This document shows, one piece after another, positions 5,897 through 8,253 of a stretch of DNA of 8,253 nt. The notes under the pieces are model-generated. The model was not told the DNA's origin and searched no databases. It worked only from the letters and a program-made list of their open reading frames with translations. The DNA lies in contig JAFYOA010000097.1 of assembly GCA_017547865.1 (NCBI GenBank), forward strand, positions 1-8,253, written 5' to 3'. Every line of letters begins with the position of its first letter. Position 1 is the stretch's first letter. Source of the stretch: Clostridia bacterium (lineage in GTDB: Bacteria; Bacillota_A; Clostridia; Oscillospirales; Acutalibacteraceae). Made by a program: the position numbers and the translations under genes.

Positions 5897-6778
5897 TCAG
5901 TATGCAGCAGCGTTATCAACGCCGTTTCTTTTAAAAATCTCAACTGCAGCGAGAATTTCTTCCCGGGTAGGTTGGGGAATCTCCGGCAAGGGATAGCAAA
6001 GATCCAGCGATTCGTATTTTCCCACCGCGTAATTGTGGTACGGCAAAACCCGAACAGCTTTTACATGATGCAAAGACTTTACAAACTCCGCGATTTTCTC
6101 CGCTTCGCCGTCGTTCATCCCGGGAACATACGGGTACCGTATTTCCATCGGTATACCAAGAGAATCCACATACCGTATATTCTCCAGAATCCGTTTGTTC
6201 GAAACGCCGGTGCAGGCCATGTGCACCTCTTCGTCCATCGCCTTGATATCGAACAAAAACATATCGGCATATGGAATGATCTTTTGAATGCTCTCGCGGT
6301 CAACGTATCCGCTGGTATCAATAGCAATGTTGAGGTCATGCTTTTTCAAACGTTCTGCAATCTCTATACAGAAATCAACCTGCACAAGCGGTTCGCCGCC
6401 GGAAAAGGTTACACCGCCGCCGCTGCCTTTCATAAACAGTTCGTCCTTGCACACTTCTTCGGCAATCTCATCGGCGGTTAAATCCTGGCCGCAGAGCGAA
6501 AATGCATGGTTTTGGCAAATATCCCGGCATTTGCCGCACAGGGTACAGTTTTCGCGAATAAAAACGTGTTTTCCATTCTGAATGACATTGGCCGCACACA
6601 GTGAGACACAGCGCATACAGGAACGGCAGGCGGCATGATCAAACAGCATTTCCTTTTTAAAGGAAAACGACTCCGGATTATGGCACCATTTGCACCGCAG
6701 CGGGCAGCCTTTAAAAAAGACTGTTGTGCGGATCCCGTCACCGTCGTGAATTTCGAAGGGTTTAATTGAGAAGATCAT
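5897..6778 (-). CDS. Glycyl radical enzyme activating enzyme (radical SAM, PflA-type with ferredoxin insert)
   Basis: 293-residue radical SAM enzyme that uses S-adenosylmethionine to draw a hydrogen atom from a Gly of its partner and switch it on. The radical SAM cluster ligands are Cys25, Cys29 and Cys32 (GCPLRCKWCHNPE). A ferredoxin-like insert supplies two further Cys sets: 51/54/57/61 (CRSCMRCVSLC) and 78/81/84/88 (CTLCGKCRDIC). SGGEP at 126-130 is the family motif for SAM binding. The insert is present in activases of dehydratase and decarboxylase-type glycyl radical enzymes and absent from E. coli PflA, so the partner is probably not pyruvate formate-lyase. The start overlaps the partner's stop by 4 nt (ATGA), with AGGGG 8 nt upstream, so the pair is translationally coupled. 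The protein functions only without oxygen, pointing to an anaerobe. Confidence 0.95.
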   Translation of the reverse strand: MIFSIKPFEIHDGDGIRTTVFFKGCPLRCKWCHNPESFSFKKEMLFDHAACRSCMRCVSLCAANVIQNGKHVFIRENCTLCGKCRDICQNHAFSLCGQDLTADEIAEEVCKDELFMKGSGGGVTFSGGEPLVQVDFCIEIAERLKKHDLNIAIDTSGYVDRESIQKIIPYADMFLFDIKAMDEEVHMACTGVSNKRILENIRYVDSLGIPMEIRYPYVPGMNDGEAEKIAEFVKSLHHVKAVRVLPYHNYAVGKYESLDLCYPLPEIPQPTREEILAAVEIFKRNGVDNAAAY

Positions 6779-8253
6779 CCGTTTTTCCCCTCACATTGTT
6801 TGATAAACATATCCTGGGCCTCTTTGTTCAGTTTTACAAAGTATTCGTTCCAGCCGCAGACGCGCACCTGAAGTGTTGCGTATTTTTCCGGTTCTTCCTG
6901 TGCTGCCTTCAGCATTTCGTGGTTGAACACATTACCCTGCAGTGCAAAACCGCCATTGGCAAAAAAGATCTCGACCAAAGTGATAAACGCCTGCAGACCC
7001 TTCTCCCCTTCAACCGCAGAGGGATGCAGCACAAAATCACAGGGGGCGCCGTTAATAAAGGCAGAAGAATCGATGTTCAGGAGCGTTTGCAGGTACGCGG
7101 TAATGCCGCCGAAATCCTTTCCGACCGATGCGCACAGATTTTTGGAAGTAGGCTCACCTGCAAATCTTCCATCCGGCGTTGCGGAAGTTGTTTTTCCCAT
7201 CAGCATGCAAATATCGATGGAATCCAGGCCAAGGCGCAAATGTCCGCCTCGTTTCAGCTTCAGGCCGCAATACTTCTGCCGGAGATGCTCTGTAAGGCGG
7301 GTAAGCAATGTATTGGAAAGCGTACGGTTGTTGCCGTATTTGTCGGTATCATTGGAGATTCGCATCCGCAGATCTTCGTAACCGGCCCAGTTTGCGCAAA
7401 GGGCTTTCCGCATTTCGGCAAGCGAGATTTCGTTTTGATCGAAGACGTATTTTTTTACGGCAGCCAGCGAATCGATCACCGTTGCCATACCGAACAGCTT
7501 CAGGCCCATATTATTATATTTCAGCGGGTATTCGTGTACATCCACGCCTTTTTCCAGGCAAACGGGGAATGTACTGGAATAAATGGGCGAAGGATTGAAC
7601 TGCGTGCTGTATTCGCCCTGTTTCTGCGCAAAATCAACGGTAAAGTCAATCTGGTCATCCAGCTGATGCAGGAAGATTTCAAAAAATTCCTCAAAGCTTT
7701 GGATATCGGTTGGGGTTTTCAGACCGGACTGCCGACCGGTGGAAAGATCCTGTCCCCCATTTATGGCAAACTCGATCACCTTCACCATATTAAGCCAGGC
7801 GGTTCCGATTTCGCCTTCTTCAAGGCCCATGATGATTGGTTCGTAACAGCCGAGAAGCACATAATTCTGGGCATCACTTTTTGGGATTCCAAACCGCTCG
7901 TAACCGGCAAATACGGCGGCATCGTTGATCATGCAAATGCTGCTGTGGCCGCTGCGGATCATCGAAACCACTTTTTGCAAAATACGCTTATCGATCCCCC
8001 TGTGGTAGCGAAGATGAATCTTGGGATCGTATATGTTCAGTTTGTCGTATATATCAAGAATACGGTAAGTTAACGCATTGCATCGGTCTTCCCCATTGCA
8101 GGTGCTGCCGCCAAGGGTAAAGGGCTGCTGCGCAAAGCGCTTGGTTGCGGTAAAATGCAGGAAGAAAAAACGGAAGAGCTCATCCAGTTCTTCGGCAGGA
8201 ACACCGCGCTCCAGATCACTTTGATAATAGGGCAGGTACAGCCGGTCGATACC
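6775..8253 (-). CDS. Glycyl radical enzyme (PFL-like superfamily), substrate unknown; N-terminus beyond window
   Basis: The 492 visible residues are the C-terminal part of an enzyme normally about 780-850 long; the frame is open to base 8253 with no start needed inside. Reading from 8253, the fragment has GGSTCNGEDRCNALTYRILD, then LGCYEP with the presumed thiyl-radical Cys136 (codon 7848-7846) and Glu two residues later. Its radical loop is VRVCGWNEYF with Gly467 (codon 6855-6853), 25 residues before the end. A single Cys followed by x-Glu is the dehydratase/decarboxylase/lyase pattern, not the adjacent Cys pair of pyruvate formate-lyase. The loop has Cys-Gly-Trp where most members I know have Ser/Ala-Gly-Tyr. 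The Asp that follows the Cys by 14 in glycerol dehydratase is Gly here, arguing against a diol dehydratase. The cognate activase overlaps downstream. I cannot assign a substrate. Confidence 0.93.
   Translation of the reverse strand, partial: GIDRLYLPYYQSDLERGVPAEELDELFRFFFLHFTATKRFAQQPFTLGGSTCNGEDRCNALTYRILDIYDKLNIYDPKIHLRYHRGIDKRILQKVVSMIRSGHSSICMINDAAVFAGYERFGIPKSDAQNYVLLGCYEPIIMGLEEGEIGTAWLNMVKVIEFAINGGQDLSTGRQSGLKTPTDIQSFEEFFEIFLHQLDDQIDFTVDFAQKQGEYSTQFNPSPIYSSTFPVCLEKGVDVHEYPLKYNNMGLKLFGMATVIDSLAAVKKYVFDQNEISLAEMRKALCANWAGYEDLRMRISNDTDKYGNNRTLSNTLLTRLTEHLRQKYCGLKLKRGGHLRLGLDSIDICMLMGKTTSATPDGRFAGEPTSKNLCASVGKDFGGITAYLQTLLNIDSSAFINGAPCDFVLHPSAVEGEKGLQAFITLVEIFFANGGFALQGNVFNHEMLKAAQEEPEKYATLQVRVCGWNEYFVKLNKEAQDMFIKQCEGKNG

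Noticed and set aside
6775..7980. A shorter glycyl radical enzyme gene starting at TTG 7980
   Set aside because: The frame continues open upstream to 8253 with superfamily-like sequence (GGSTCNGEDRCNALTYRILD), so the gene is simply cut by the window edge.
6775..8253. Identity as pyruvate formate-lyase
   Set aside because: The active site has one Cys (LGCYEP), not the adjacent Cys-Cys pair, and the partner activase carries a two-cluster ferredoxin insert that PflA lacks.
1..8253. CRISPR arrays, insertion sequences, tRNA or rRNA genes, phage genes
   Set aside because: I found no spaced direct repeats, transposase motifs, cloverleaf sequences or rRNA segments on either strand.

Overview
All protein genes in this window lie on the minus strand, so the biology reads from base 8253 down to base 1. 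Strong AGGAGG-type ribosome binding sites, very short gene junctions, a lipobox signal peptide, a near-consensus CcpA (cre-like) box and a glycyl radical enzyme with its activase together suggest an anaerobic, medium-GC Firmicute. A gut Clostridia member (Oscillospiraceae/Ruminococcaceae-like) is my best guess. The proteins look like that group, but no search was run.

Layout in transcription order. (1) 8253-5897: the C-terminal 492 residues of a glycyl radical enzyme of undetermined substrate, overlapping by 4 nt its radical SAM activating enzyme; a terminator-like hairpin follows. (2) 5896-4700: an intergenic region with a well-formed promoter and an 18-bp palindrome, then a GH88/GH105-family unsaturated-uronide hydrolase-like gene. 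(3) 4699-4388: a 312-nt gene-free region with a promoter, an inverted repeat over its -35 box, a cre-like box just downstream of the start site, and a leader of about 160 nt. (4) 4387-1: a BMP-family lipoprotein, two hairpins, a double-domain ABC ATPase, and two BPD_transp_2 permeases, the last cut by the window edge. The gene order substrate-binding protein, ATPase, permease, permease matches the Bacillus nupNOPQ (yufNOPQ) nucleoside uptake system and the PnrA/BmpA family.

How the parts may work together: the ABC system imports a small solute, by family precedent a nucleoside. The GH88/105 protein would remove a terminal, probably unsaturated, uronic acid from a short oligosaccharide. The glycyl radical enzyme carries out some anaerobic radical elimination or rearrangement. 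Each group has its own apparent control region, so shared purpose is inference only. The most interesting item is the glycyl radical enzyme: it has a Gly-Cys-Tyr-Glu-Pro active-site motif and an unusual Arg-Val-Cys-Gly-Trp radical loop, and matches none of the characterised members I can recall. Second is the hydrolase with Thr where the family usually has Arg in its W-x-R-G-N-G-W motif. Third is the layered control region of the transporter.
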